Positions 1-7,696 of a stretch of 64,000 nucleotides of DNA are shown in pieces. This stretch comes from an uncultured Collinsella sp. (lineage in GTDB: Bacteria > Actinomycetota > Coriobacteriia > Coriobacteriales > Coriobacteriaceae), in contig UQLF01000008.1 of assembly GCA_900541875.1 (NCBI GenBank), forward strand, positions 28,907-92,906, in the 5' to 3' direction. Made by a program: the position numbers and the translations under genes. The notes beneath the pieces are model-generated. The model was not told the origin of the DNA and made no database searches. It worked only from the letters and a program-made list of their open reading frames with translations. Numbering within the stretch: the stretch's first letter is position 1; each line of letters begins with the position of its first letter.

Positions 1-33
1 ACTATGAACTGCGTACGCTAGTTTTCCGCAACC

Positions 34-738
34 TTAACGAGCGGCTCGCTGCGATTTGCGCCACAGCAGATACGAGTAGACGTAGACGGCTCCGACCGAA
101 CCAAACGCCAGAACCGCAATCACCGCGGCGACGACTTCACTCGAAAGCACGCTGCCCGCCACGCCCATCGCAATCAGGCCAACACCCAGCACCATAAAGC
201 AGGCACCGCCAAAGCGCTGCGTACGGCGCCAGTTCTCGGGATCGGCAAGCGCCCAGGGCGTCTTGATACCGAGTGTATAGTTCCGCTTCACACGCGGCAA
301 GTAGTTGCCTACGCCGATGAACAGCAGACCGACAGCACCGGAAATCAGCACGTTGACCGAACCGACCGCCGGCACCACGCCCCAGACCGTAAGCTCACCC
401 AACCAGCTTATGGCGCACATAAACAAGGTGAAGGCGATTACGAAGCCCTGATAGAACTTGCCCGAGGTTCGATACGCCTCGCCCTTGGGGTCAATGCGTG
501 GCACGACGTAGAACATCGCAAGAAGTGCCAGAGGCAGCACGCCGAGCGCGGAGGCCATCCAGCTAGGACCCCAACCGTCGACGGCGCCGTTCGCGCCCCA
601 GTGCGTAGGAATCTGCGCAGGCAAGCTCGGCATCACTATGAGGTGCGCTACGACATTGGCGACGCACAGAGCGATCAGCGCAATCCACACACGCCGCGAT
701 ACCCCCGTGGCGTGAATGCCCTTGTTTTCGTTATTCAT
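34..738 (-). CDS. sdpI: SdpI/DUF1648 family membrane protein
   Basis: Polytopic membrane protein of about 234 residues. The N-terminal part carries the DUF1648 signature (PSLPAQIPTHWGANG) after a first membrane helix, and the middle carries the SdpI signature (NYTLGIKTPWALADPENW), followed by further helices. In Bacillus subtilis SdpI gives immunity to the SdpC killing peptide and sequesters the repressor SdpR at the membrane; that role is inferred here. It overlaps the upstream ArsR gene by 8 bases. ATG at 738 was chosen over GTG at 747 because AAGGTG lies 6 bases ahead of it. No sdpC-like toxin gene is nearby. Confidence 0.85.
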   Translation of the reverse strand: MNNENKGIHATGVSRRVWIALIALCVANVVAHLIVMPSLPAQIPTHWGANGAVDGWGPSWMASALGVLPLALLAMFYVVPRIDPKGEAYRTSGKFYQGFVIAFTLFMCAISWLGELTVWGVVPAVGSVNVLISGAVGLLFIGVGNYLPRVKRNYTLGIKTPWALADPENWRRTQRFGGACFMVLGVGLIAMGVAGSVLSSEVVAAVIAVLAFGSVGAVYVYSYLLWRKSQRAAR

Positions 739-1009
739 CCTTATCACCTTCCGTGTTTGTAAAGCCCATAAACCAACCGATCAAGTCCTGCATGACGGTG
801 GTGTTTAAGCTGTATACGATGTTTTGGCCATGGCGCTCGTCGGTCACCAACCCGGCGTTTTTGAGCGTCGCCAAGTGATGGCTTAGCGACGGCTTACTGA
901 TATCGAAATGCTCGGCAAGCTCCCCCGCCGTGCAATTGCCCTCGCGCAGCAACTCCAAAATGCGCCGTCGCGTTGGATCGGCAAGCGCCTTAAAACCCTC
1001 TCCCGGCAT
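731..1009 (-). CDS. sdpR: ArsR family autorepressor, SdpR-like
   Basis: Small winged-helix repressor of about 92 residues. The motif FKALADPTRRRILELLREG and the recognition helix SKPSLSHHLATLKNAGLV are classic for ArsR/SdpR proteins. It lacks the paired cysteines of metal-sensing ArsR members, which fits SdpR. ATG at 1009 is preceded by AGGAGG at a 4-base gap, so longer starts at 1027 are unlikely. Translationally coupled to the sdpI-like gene, giving the standard sdpR-sdpI pair in which SdpR represses its own operon. Confidence 0.85.
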   Translation of the reverse strand: MPGEGFKALADPTRRRILELLREGNCTAGELAEHFDISKPSLSHHLATLKNAGLVTDERHGQNIVYSLNTTVMQDLIGWFMGFTNTEGDKDE

Positions 1010-1040
1010 AAGACCTCCTCTCATCATCTCTCATGACGCG

Positions 1041-1095
1041 CACACTATACTCGATATTTAGATGTTTGTCTAATTGTCTAATACAGTAACATCTA
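1041..1095 (-). promoter_or_regulatory. sdpR promoter with overlapping inverted repeat
   Basis: Reading on the minus strand, TTAGAC and TATAGT are separated by 18 bases and fit a sigma-A promoter. An 8-bp inverted repeat, TAGATGTT (1059-1066) and AACATCTA (1088-1095), covers this promoter, and TGTCTAAT is directly repeated at 1067-1082. This is where an ArsR autorepressor would be expected to bind; the assignment to SdpR is inference. Confidence 0.5.
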
Positions 1096-1124
1096 TAGAA
1101 CATTCGTTCGTGTTTAGTTACAAT
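1096..1124 (+). promoter_or_regulatory. Promoter for small hydrophobic peptide mRNA
   Basis: TACAAT (1119-1124) is a good -10 and TAGAAC (1096-1101), 17 bases upstream, a weak -35. Predicted transcription start is near 1131, which is the first base of the left arm of the long inverted repeat flanking the peptide gene. Confidence 0.45.
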
Positions 1125-1175
1125 GGAAGTTGAAGCAGATGGGCCAGCTCCCTCTACCCAAGAAGGAGATGGACT

Positions 1176-1262
1176 ATGAGTATTGACGATGTCCTGACGT
1201 TGTTATTGCTTGTAATCGCGGCTGTGGAGCTCGGCATCCACATTGGAGGTCGAATGAAATAG
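1176..1262 (+). CDS. 28-residue hydrophobic peptide, candidate type I toxin
   Basis: An open frame of 28 codons with a strong ribosome site (AAGGAG at 1163-1168, 7 bases before the ATG). The product begins MSIDDVLTLLLLVIAAVEL and ends with GIHIGGRMK: an acidic N-terminus, one membrane-spanning stretch and a basic tail. This layout matches the 'putative holin-like toxin' and Fst-type peptides of type I toxin-antitoxin systems. The gene sits between two promoters that face each other and inside a 13+8 bp long-range inverted repeat. No other gene explains this region. Toxicity is inferred from form and context, not shown. Confidence 0.6.
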   Translation: MSIDDVLTLLLLVIAAVELGIHIGGRMK

Positions 1263-1348
1263 CCGCCCCCGCGTAATGCGAAGACGGCCACTTCTCACGC
1301 CATAAACGTGTTTCGGAGTTGGCCAACCCGCTGCAACGGGTGCCATCT
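1263..1348 (-). ncRNA. Predicted antisense antitoxin RNA (approximate extent)
   Basis: A promoter on the minus strand (TTGAAA, 17 bases, TAAGAT) would start an RNA near 1348 running toward the peptide gene. The region has several small hairpins, including CACG/CGTG around 1297-1311, and no plausible coding frame. Both this RNA and the peptide mRNA would begin within the two arms of the same inverted repeat. The 3' end is a guess. Confidence 0.4.
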
Positions 1349-1354
1349 GCTTCA

Positions 1355-1383
1355 ATCTTATGCGAATCCCGATCCCATTTCAA
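1355..1383 (-). promoter_or_regulatory. Promoter of predicted antisense RNA
   Basis: On the minus strand the -35 TTGAAA (1378-1383) and -10 TAAGAT (1355-1360) are separated by exactly 17 bases, a better match than the facing peptide promoter. A stronger antisense promoter is typical of type I antitoxin RNAs. Confidence 0.55.
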
Positions 1384-1470
1384 CAAACCCTAAGGGCTCA
1401 AATGAAATCGCGATAATACCTATAATGACGATAGCTAGAACACGATTCGCTTCCCCATCGGAGGATGTCT

Positions 1471-2265
1471 ATGACCGAAAACGCTACTGCTCTCGTCGAG
1501 ACGCGCGATACCAAGCTCGAAATCATCATGGGCCGCGAGGCACTCGACAAGCTCGCCGATGCTACGGTACTGGTGCTCGGCTGCGGAGGCGTGGGCTCCA
1601 ACTGCTGCGAGGCACTCGCCCGCGGCGGCATCGGACATTTCGTCATTCTGGATAAGGACATCATCGCGCCCAGCAATATCAATCGCCAGGCCATCGCCTT
1701 TCACAGCACCGTCGGCAAGCGCAAGGTTGACGTGATGGAGGCCATGATCCACGATATCAATCCTGCCGTCACCGTCATCAAGCGAACTGAATACCTGTTG
1801 AGCGATAACATCGACGGGTTCTTTGCGAGCGTTTTGGAGCAGACGGACGGCAAGCTCGACTACGTCGTCGACGCCATCGACACCATCTCGGCCAAGCTCA
1901 CCATTGCCAAATATGCTCAGGACCACGACATCCGTTTGGTTAGCTCCATGGGCGGGGCCAACAAGCTCCATCCCGAGTGCCTCCGCTTTGCCGACATCTT
2001 CGATACGGTACGTGACCCCATGAGCCGCATCATGCGCAAAGAATGCAAGAAGCGCGGAATCAAGAGCCTGCACGTGCTGTTTAGCTGCGAGGAATCGGTT
2101 AAGACCCAACCCCGCGACCCGTCCAACATCCACGAGCGTACCGAGTTGGGTACCGCCAGCTTTATGCCGCCCATCATGGGCCAGATGATCGCCGGCGAGG
2201 TTATCCGCCAGATCAGTGGGCGTGGTACCGAACGCGTGCGCGCCGACGGCCAACGCCTGGACTAG
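1471..2265 (+). CDS. tcdA: tRNA threonylcarbamoyladenosine dehydratase (TcdA)
   Basis: E1-like ThiF/MoeB superfamily enzyme that cyclises t6A37 to ct6A in tRNA with ATP. The nucleotide-binding loop LGCGGVGSN is near residues 36-44 and the D-x-D-x(n)-SNINRQ segment follows at about 61-73, as in TcdA. A cysteine-containing stretch (MRKECKKRGIKSLHVLFSCEE) in the C-terminal half is also typical of this subgroup. ATG at 1471 was chosen because GGAGG (1460-1464) lies 6 bases upstream; the in-frame ATG at 1465 directly abuts that site. The adjacent TatD gene follows after 14 bases. Confidence 0.85.
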   Translation: MTENATALVETRDTKLEIIMGREALDKLADATVLVLGCGGVGSNCCEALARGGIGHFVILDKDIIAPSNINRQAIAFHSTVGKRKVDVMEAMIHDINPAVTVIKRTEYLLSDNIDGFFASVLEQTDGKLDYVVDAIDTISAKLTIAKYAQDHDIRLVSSMGGANKLHPECLRFADIFDTVRDPMSRIMRKECKKRGIKSLHVLFSCEESVKTQPRDPSNIHERTELGTASFMPPIMGQMIAGEVIRQISGRGTERVRADGQRLD

Positions 2266-2279
2266 CAGGATGTCCTGCG

Positions 2280-3062
2280 ATGGAACCGCAATTCTTTGAC
2301 ACGCATTGTCATCTTGATTTGATGCTCGGCCCCGATGCTGCAGCCAGTGAGTCGGCGGCGTCGGGTCTGGGGCTCTTTGACTGCGGGGTCGACCCACGCG
2401 ACTTTTCGGCCGCAAACGAGCGCGCCCGTCGCCTACCAGGCATCATCGCTGGCGTTGGGCTCCACCCCTGGTGGCTCGCCGACGGCCGCTGCGGTCCTGC
2501 CGAAGTCGATCTGCTTTGCGAAGTTGCTGCCCAAGAGCGCTACATCGGCGAGGTGGGACTCGACTTTTCCGCACGCTTTGCCGGAAGTGAGCCGCTACAA
2601 ATACAGGCATTTGACCGGCTCTGCGATACACTCGTGCAGCATCCTCTTACCGGGCGCGTGATATCAATTCACGCCGTTCGTTCGGCAGGAGCCGTACTGG
2701 ACGTCCTCGAATCGCATGGACTACTCATCCCAAACCCCGACTCCCCCGTTATCATCTTCCACTGGTTTAGCGGCACTTCGGACGAACTCGTCCGCACGCG
2801 AAACGCAGGCTGCTATTTTTCCGTGAACGAGCGTATGCTCGCCACCAAGCGCGGCCGCGAATATGCCCGACAGATTCCACTCGACCGTCTACTGCTCGAG
2901 ACCGATGCGCCAGCCGAGCCAAACACAGAAACAAGCGCACAGTCGCTCATCAGATCGCTCACAAGGACCTCGATGCGCATTGCCTCACTCAAAAACTGTG
3001 ACGCAAAGCGCATCGAGTCGGCAGTTTTAACAAATGCGCACTCTGTTTTTGACCTTCGCTAG
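2280..3062 (+). CDS. TatD family metal-dependent hydrolase
   Basis: About 260 residues with the TatD/amidohydrolase fold. Metal ligands are visible: DTHCHLD at the N-terminus (HxH), GEVGLDF in the middle, and LLLETDAPAEP near residue 203. TatD proteins are usually 3'-5' exonucleases or DNases acting on nucleic acid. The gene follows tcdA closely and is probably cotranscribed; its ribosome site (AGCAGGA) is modest. Some segments are divergent compared with typical TatD, so substrate is uncertain. Confidence 0.8.
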   Translation: MEPQFFDTHCHLDLMLGPDAAASESAASGLGLFDCGVDPRDFSAANERARRLPGIIAGVGLHPWWLADGRCGPAEVDLLCEVAAQERYIGEVGLDFSARFAGSEPLQIQAFDRLCDTLVQHPLTGRVISIHAVRSAGAVLDVLESHGLLIPNPDSPVIIFHWFSGTSDELVRTRNAGCYFSVNERMLATKRGREYARQIPLDRLLLETDAPAEPNTETSAQSLIRSLTRTSMRIASLKNCDAKRIESAVLTNAHSVFDLR

Positions 3063-3068
3063 CCCCGG

Positions 3069-3296
3069 TGGACAAAAAATGCCAAATATGAGTACTGTTG
3101 CAAATCCAGTCACATTATTTTACGGCAAAATAGTGCCTTGATAATGTACAGCTATCCATTATCAAGGCACTTTAAGGTGATTAAAGTCATTTTTAGCAGG
3201 TTTTAATCGCTCGCAGACACCCAACTAGGCCCTCAAAAGCTAAATTTCGCTGTTACTAAATTAGTGACAGTACTCATATTTAGCATTTTTTGTCCA
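3069..3296. repeat. 228-bp MITE-like element with 30-bp terminal inverted repeats
   Basis: The ends 3069-3098 and 3267-3296 are inverted copies of each other with one mismatch in 30. They read TGGACAAAAAATGC at the outside and GAGTACTGT at the inside. The interior is AT-rich and contains a perfect 15-bp hairpin (3132-3146 with 3157-3171) and an imperfect palindrome next to the right arm (about 3250-3270). No coding frame is present. It lies between two convergent genes. No target duplication was evident, so it may be a mobile miniature element or a structured intergenic repeat. Confidence 0.6.
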
Positions 3297-3299
3297 TGG

Positions 3300-3335
3300 A
3301 GTCCCGGGGAGGCGACAATTCGACTCCCCGGGACT
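3300..3335. terminator. Strong hairpin between convergent genes
   Basis: A perfect 12-bp stem (AGTCCCGGGGAG with CTCCCCGGGACT, 11-base loop) lies 6 bases beyond the stop of the frlD-like gene. It has no clear T-run, but the position fits a transcription end for the minus-strand operon. Confidence 0.5.
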
Positions 3336-3341
3336 GCTCGC

Positions 3342-4205
3342 CTATTCGGAAATCGGCGCCCCATGGCCCCAAGAGCCTTCCATGCCGCATACGGTCGAAG
3401 CAAACCCCGCCGCAAAGTCGAGTGCGCGCTCGATGGCCTCGGCGCCATCCTCGCCACGCTTGACAGAATCGAGATAGCACATCAAGAACGAAGTCAGGAA
3501 CGAGTCACCCGCTCCCATGGTGTCCTTCATTTCCGTTACCGGTTTAGCCAGTTGGCGGTAATAACGATCGCCATCATAGGCAATGCAGCCCTCAGCGCCA
3601 GCCGTTGCCGATACAAAACGCGGACCTAGGCTCTTCACCCATGCCAGACGCTCGCGAATCTCATCCTCGCTCGCGGCGTCTGCCGCGCTAAAGAATGCGA
3701 AGTCAACGTAGGGAGCAATCTGCTCGTAGTACTCGTCGGTCGAATCGTCCGAGAAGTCAAACGAAACCGTGATGCCCGCGGCCTTCAACTTGGGAAGTTC
3801 GCGCTCGGTAAAGCAATAGTTGCCCGAGTGGACTACGTCGAACTGCTTCATGTACGCAAGGTCAAAGCGATCGAGCACATAGCGAGCATCACCACGGATG
3901 CCACCCTCATTGGAGCCAAGGAAAACACGGTCGCCGTTAACGACGGTCACGCGCGCAGCACCATTCTCACCGATGAGCTGCTTGCATTTGGCTAGTTCAA
4001 CGTCCTCATCCTCAAGACTCGCAATCACGTGCTCGGCAGCAGCGTCATTACCAAAGATGCCCATATACGCGGAGCGCGCGGCTCCGCATTTCTTGGCATA
4101 CACGGCAAAGTTCACCGCATTGCCGCCGGGATACATGGTGTGGATATGCTCGTAGCGATCGACGACGTTGTCGCCAAATCCGAGCGCGTTAACGTTAAAT
4201 GCCAT
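3342..4205 (-). CDS. frlD: Fructoselysine 6-kinase (FrlD-like, PfkB family)
   Basis: PfkB/ribokinase-family sugar kinase of 287 residues. It has the N-terminal GGNAVNFAVY motif and the catalytic GAGD (residues 231-234) followed by SF. The pattern GDNVVDRY...YPGGNAVN and FDFSDDSTDEYY matches E. coli FrlD (GDNCVDIY, GGNAVNVAVY, AFDFSDKW) far better than ribokinase. FrlD phosphorylates fructoselysine at C6 with ATP. It is the last gene of the operon, just after the frlB-like deglycase (14 bases), which supports the call. The amino acid conjugate used may differ. Confidence 0.85.
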   Translation of the reverse strand: MAFNVNALGFGDNVVDRYEHIHTMYPGGNAVNFAVYAKKCGAARSAYMGIFGNDAAAEHVIASLEDEDVELAKCKQLIGENGAARVTVVNGDRVFLGSNEGGIRGDARYVLDRFDLAYMKQFDVVHSGNYCFTERELPKLKAAGITVSFDFSDDSTDEYYEQIAPYVDFAFFSAADAASEDEIRERLAWVKSLGPRFVSATAGAEGCIAYDGDRYYRQLAKPVTEMKDTMGAGDSFLTSFLMCYLDSVKRGEDGAEAIERALDFAAGFASTVCGMEGSWGHGAPISE

Positions 4206-4219
4206 GGCCTTTGCCCCTT

Positions 4220-5188
4220 CTAGTACTCGACAACACCCATATAGCGGCGGAAATCGGGATCGTGATCAAACACCTTGCCGCGTGCAGCACGCAGCTCGCA
4301 GTTCATGGCGTAGAACAGCACCGGGTCCAGATAGGCACGGACGCTCGCCGGCACGGCTTCCATACCGTACTCCTTAGCATCGAGCACCATCAGCGTATCG
4401 GTATGCGTCTTAAGGAACGCCAGGGCGCGCTCGTCCATAGCACGGCACTCGCTGGAGCCCATCTGCAGGAAGTAAAAAACGCCATCCTGAGTAGCCTCGA
4501 AGGGGCCATGGAAGTACTCGGCAGAGTGGATGTAGCTGCAGTGCTGCCACTGCATCTCCATAAGAGAGCAGATAGCGAAACCGTAGGTCTGGCTAAAGTT
4601 GGGACCGCTGCCCAAAATATAGAAGAACTCGTGCTCCTGGCAAAGCTTGGCAAAGCGATCGCCCAGCTCGGCATTTACCTTCTCGCGTGCCGGGGGAAGA
4701 ATCTTATCCATCTCGGCGATACCGGCATACATATCGGCAAGATCGGCGTAGCCCTCCTGCTGATCGAGCAGCTCTGCCGCAAGCGACAGCGAAATGCCAG
4801 CGGGGACCTCAGCCTGCGGCACGCCCTCGCCCCATGGGTAGACCCACGTGGTCCACTTGCCGGAGTCGATCTTAGATCCAGCGTTGTCGGTCTGGGCGAT
4901 CACCGTAGCGCCGGCAGCAAGGGCAATCTCGCAGCCCTCGACGACCTCCGGGGTATTGCCACTGTGGCTGCAAGCGATGACCAGGGACTTCTCGCCCAGA
5001 CGACGCGGACGCATAATGTCGAATTCACGCGCGGTATAGATATACGAAGTGAAGGTGGTTGCCTCGCGCTGCAGAAGCTCATGAGCCGGGATCAAATCGA
5101 TCATGGAGCCACCACAAGCAATCCAGTAGACGCTGTCGAACTTGCCCTTCTCGGCAATTGCCTCTTTGATCAGATCGTGTGCGTTCAT
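4220..5188 (-). CDS. frlB: Fructosamine-6-phosphate deglycase (FrlB-like, SIS domains)
   Basis: Double-SIS protein related to glucosamine-6-phosphate synthase isomerase domains. YWIACGGSMIDLIPAHELL and SLVIACSHSGNTPEVVEGCE form the first sugar-phosphate site. The motif SAEYFHGPFEATQDGVFYF and the end RRYMGVVEY match E. coli FrlB (SGEFRHGPLEIV, RRYYGGLVEY). The enzyme would split fructoselysine-6-phosphate into glucose-6-phosphate and the amino acid. ATG at 5188 with AAAGGAA upstream was chosen over an earlier start at 5221. It lies between the epimerase and kinase genes. Confidence 0.85.
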   Translation of the reverse strand: MNAHDLIKEAIAEKGKFDSVYWIACGGSMIDLIPAHELLQREATTFTSYIYTAREFDIMRPRRLGEKSLVIACSHSGNTPEVVEGCEIALAAGATVIAQTDNAGSKIDSGKWTTWVYPWGEGVPQAEVPAGISLSLAAELLDQQEGYADLADMYAGIAEMDKILPPAREKVNAELGDRFAKLCQEHEFFYILGSGPNFSQTYGFAICSLMEMQWQHCSYIHSAEYFHGPFEATQDGVFYFLQMGSSECRAMDERALAFLKTHTDTLMVLDAKEYGMEAVPASVRAYLDPVLFYAMNCELRAARGKVFDHDPDFRRYMGVVEY

Positions 5189-5250
5189 ATCCAGTTCCTT
5201 TCTTGTTTGGCCCGCAATCAATGACGTTGGTTGCGTGGCCGATGGTTGTT

Positions 5251-6102
5251 TTAGTCAATCAGATATTTCTCGAATGCGGCCATGTTCTTGGCATCTGCCG
5301 CCGCCGGGTCATCGTAGTAACGACCGTCCGTGATTTCCTGGCCCAGCATGCCGTCGAAACCATGGGCGTTGAGTGTGGCGACAAAGGCGTCCATATCGTG
5401 CTTGCCATCGCCCCACACCAGATGGCCATACGGGTCACCGTCGATAAAGTGCATCTCGTGAATTGCCCCATCACCAAAGGCGGCAAACCAGTCCTCGAGC
5501 GTCTCGCCTGCAACGCCCATCGCGGTTGTATCAACCATGGGCTGTAAGTACGGGCTCGCGACCTCGTCAATCATGCGCTTCGCATCGGAAACCGTCGTCA
5601 CAAGGTTGCTCTCCTCGGGACGCAGGCTTTCCATCGTAAGCACCAGACCGTGCTCGCCGGCATACTCCGCCAGAATGGACAAGTGCTCGCGGCTGCGCTT
5701 CCAGGCTTCCTCGCGGTCCTCGTCCCAGTCGCCCCAGCCCGAGTTGATGGACATACGGTCGCACCCAAGTACCTCGGCAAGCTCAATGCCGTGTTTAAAG
5801 TACGCCAGACTGCGCTGTTCATGCAGCGGCTTGCGTGCGCAGTACTGCCAAGGATAGACAACATTCTCGGGGCACAGAGTACGATACCCAAGCCCACGGT
5901 CTGCAGCCTTTTTCGCCAGGACCTCAGCCTCAAAGTAGCCCGTATGGTCGAGCGTCACATGCGGCTCTGCACACCACAGCTCAATGGACTCAAAGCCCAA
6001 GCGCTGCTGCACATCAAGGAAGTAATCGAGCGACCACATGATGTAGTGGATATTCATGCCCGCAATCTGCTCGCGACGCAGCGTCGGTTTGGATTCAGAC
6101 AT
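5251..6102 (-). CDS. frlC: Sugar phosphate isomerase/epimerase, FrlC-like
   Basis: TIM-barrel protein of the AP-endonuclease-2/xylose isomerase fold, 283 residues. Metal-site acids and histidines are in IELWCAEPH, LTMESLRPEESNLV, PMVDTTAM and EMHFIDGDPYGH. The pair E-PE/YESNLV and MVD resembles E. coli FrlC, the fructoselysine 3-epimerase that converts psicoselysine to fructoselysine. The start ATG at 6102 has AAGGAGG embedded in the end of the upstream amidohydrolase gene, so the two genes are translationally coupled. Confidence 0.8.
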   Translation of the reverse strand: MSESKPTLRREQIAGMNIHYIMWSLDYFLDVQQRLGFESIELWCAEPHVTLDHTGYFEAEVLAKKAADRGLGYRTLCPENVVYPWQYCARKPLHEQRSLAYFKHGIELAEVLGCDRMSINSGWGDWDEDREEAWKRSREHLSILAEYAGEHGLVLTMESLRPEESNLVTTVSDAKRMIDEVASPYLQPMVDTTAMGVAGETLEDWFAAFGDGAIHEMHFIDGDPYGHLVWGDGKHDMDAFVATLNAHGFDGMLGQEITDGRYYDDPAAADAKNMAAFEKYLID

Positions 6103-6103
6103 C

Positions 6104-7687
6104 TTATGCCTCCTTATTTCGATCGAACACGATTTGTCCGTCCGACATCGTCATATCAACCGCAAGATCGCGTGCGTCGCGATAATCGAGGTCGAACACA
6201 TCCCGATCGAGCACGCAGATATCAGCAAGCTTGCCAACCTCAAGCGTACCCAGCTCGTCTTCGCGAATCAGATCGTACGCGCCCCCGGCAGTCCAAGCGC
6301 GCAAGAGCTCGACAAGCGTCAGCGTGTTGACCTCATTCACGGGCAGTCCGTCGGCGAAGAATCCGCCGCACGCGCTGTAGATTGACTCACCTAGGCTCGG
6401 AATCAGCAGTGGCAAATCCGTTCCACAGCACACTGTGCATCCAGAATCTTCCATGCCGCGGCGATTCCAGCTGTGCAAAAGTCGCGTCTCGCCAATTTGT
6501 CGACGCATCATCGACAGGCAATCCTCGCGCCGGTCCAGCGTCAGAATCTGCGGATAGACCTCGCAAATTCCACCTAACTTGCCAAACTCGACAAGATCGG
6601 TCGGGTCAGAGTTCTCGAGATCGGTAATCGCATGGCGGCGAAGCATCCGTCCATGCTCGTCTCGAGGCAGCGAGGCACAGAGCGCCACGGTGCGGCGAAC
6701 GGCGCCATCGCCCTGGCAATGCAAGGAGTATCGGAAGCCCTCAGCATCAATTGCACGCAGCTCGTTCTCAATCAGATCCCACTCTGGCTCCTCGACGACC
6801 GTCTTGCCAGCAGCGCCCGCATCGGCCGTGTCCTCATAGGGGTCAATCATCTCGGCAAGCCCCGCCCATACGCCGCGATCGATCATACGGTTGAAGCCAG
6901 AAAAACGAACGAACGGTCCCCGGAAGCGCTCTCGCGCCTCGCGGGCATATGCCAGATTTGCACCGGCGCCCACCGGCTGCGACATCATAGAGACGCGAAC
7001 CGTCAGCTCACCAGATTCCTCACGGCGAGCCATTTCGTCGGCAAAGCCGTAGTAGTCATCAAACGCCATTTCCTTGATGGCGGTAACGCCGCGCTCGTTA
7101 AGCATGCTCATGTAGTCCGAATACCCCGCACGTACCTCGGGCAGCGCAAGGAAATCGCTCATCATGCGCCAGATCTTCTCGGCATAGCACGCCTGGGGTG
7201 TAAAGCCATATCGCGCACTGGCGGCAGCATTGAGAACGCAGGTCTCCGCGCCCGGCGTAAAGCAGACGACAGGGATATCGCCAAAACACTCGTCAAACAC
7301 AGCTGCTGTATTTGCGTTCTCGGCATCCGATGCCAACGTTTCGGGTAGGTTGTGGCCAAAAGCCGCCGCGCAATCCGGATGACCTTCTTTCCATGCACGC
7401 AAGAGCGACACGGCCTCTTTGGCATCAGCGATGCCGGACAGATCAGACCCCAATGTCCGCAGCGCCCAGCCTGTATAGAAGGTATGCACATCGATCAGGC
7501 CAGGCATGACGGTACGGTCGCCCAGGTCAACTACCTCGTCCGCTTGGGTCAAATACGAAGCTAGCTCACACTTGGTGCCAACAGCCTCAATTCGATTGCC
7601 ACGGACCGCTACGAAACCTTCAAACGGCAGGTCCCCCGTACCGGTAAAGACGCTCTTAGACGTCAGGACCGTCAAACGATCAGACAT
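6104..7687 (-). CDS. YtcJ-like amidohydrolase in fructosamine operon
   Basis: Amidohydrolase family 3 protein of about 527 residues. It keeps the family start (LTVLTSKSVFTGTGDLPFEG), the composite-domain motif DRTVMPGLIDVH, a mid-protein CQGDGA, and the C-terminal ADICVLDRD. The usual HxH metal pair after GLID reads VHTF, so the second histidine is replaced by phenylalanine. ATG at 7687 with AGGTGG 5 bases upstream is preferred. Being inside the fructosamine operon, it may remove an N-acyl group or hydrolyse a conjugate before the Frl enzymes act; this is inference. Adenine-type deaminase or imidase activity is an alternative. Confidence 0.7.
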   Translation of the reverse strand: MSDRLTVLTSKSVFTGTGDLPFEGFVAVRGNRIEAVGTKCELASYLTQADEVVDLGDRTVMPGLIDVHTFYTGWALRTLGSDLSGIADAKEAVSLLRAWKEGHPDCAAAFGHNLPETLASDAENANTAAVFDECFGDIPVVCFTPGAETCVLNAAASARYGFTPQACYAEKIWRMMSDFLALPEVRAGYSDYMSMLNERGVTAIKEMAFDDYYGFADEMARREESGELTVRVSMMSQPVGAGANLAYAREARERFRGPFVRFSGFNRMIDRGVWAGLAEMIDPYEDTADAGAAGKTVVEEPEWDLIENELRAIDAEGFRYSLHCQGDGAVRRTVALCASLPRDEHGRMLRRHAITDLENSDPTDLVEFGKLGGICEVYPQILTLDRREDCLSMMRRQIGETRLLHSWNRRGMEDSGCTVCCGTDLPLLIPSLGESIYSACGGFFADGLPVNEVNTLTLVELLRAWTAGGAYDLIREDELGTLEVGKLADICVLDRDVFDLDYRDARDLAVDMTMSDGQIVFDRNKEA

Positions 7688-7696
7688 CACAACCAC

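Larger units (their letters stand above)
1130..1355. repeat. Long-range inverted repeat bracketing the small peptide gene
   Basis: TTGAAGCAGATGG at 1130-1142 is perfectly complementary to 1343-1355. Next to it, GGCCAGCT at 1142-1149 can pair with AGTTGGCC at 1317-1324 with one G-U pair, leaving a small CCCG/CGGG hairpin (1327-1340) bulged out. The mRNA 5' end could therefore fold onto its own 3' region, as in several type I toxin mRNAs. Confidence 0.7.
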
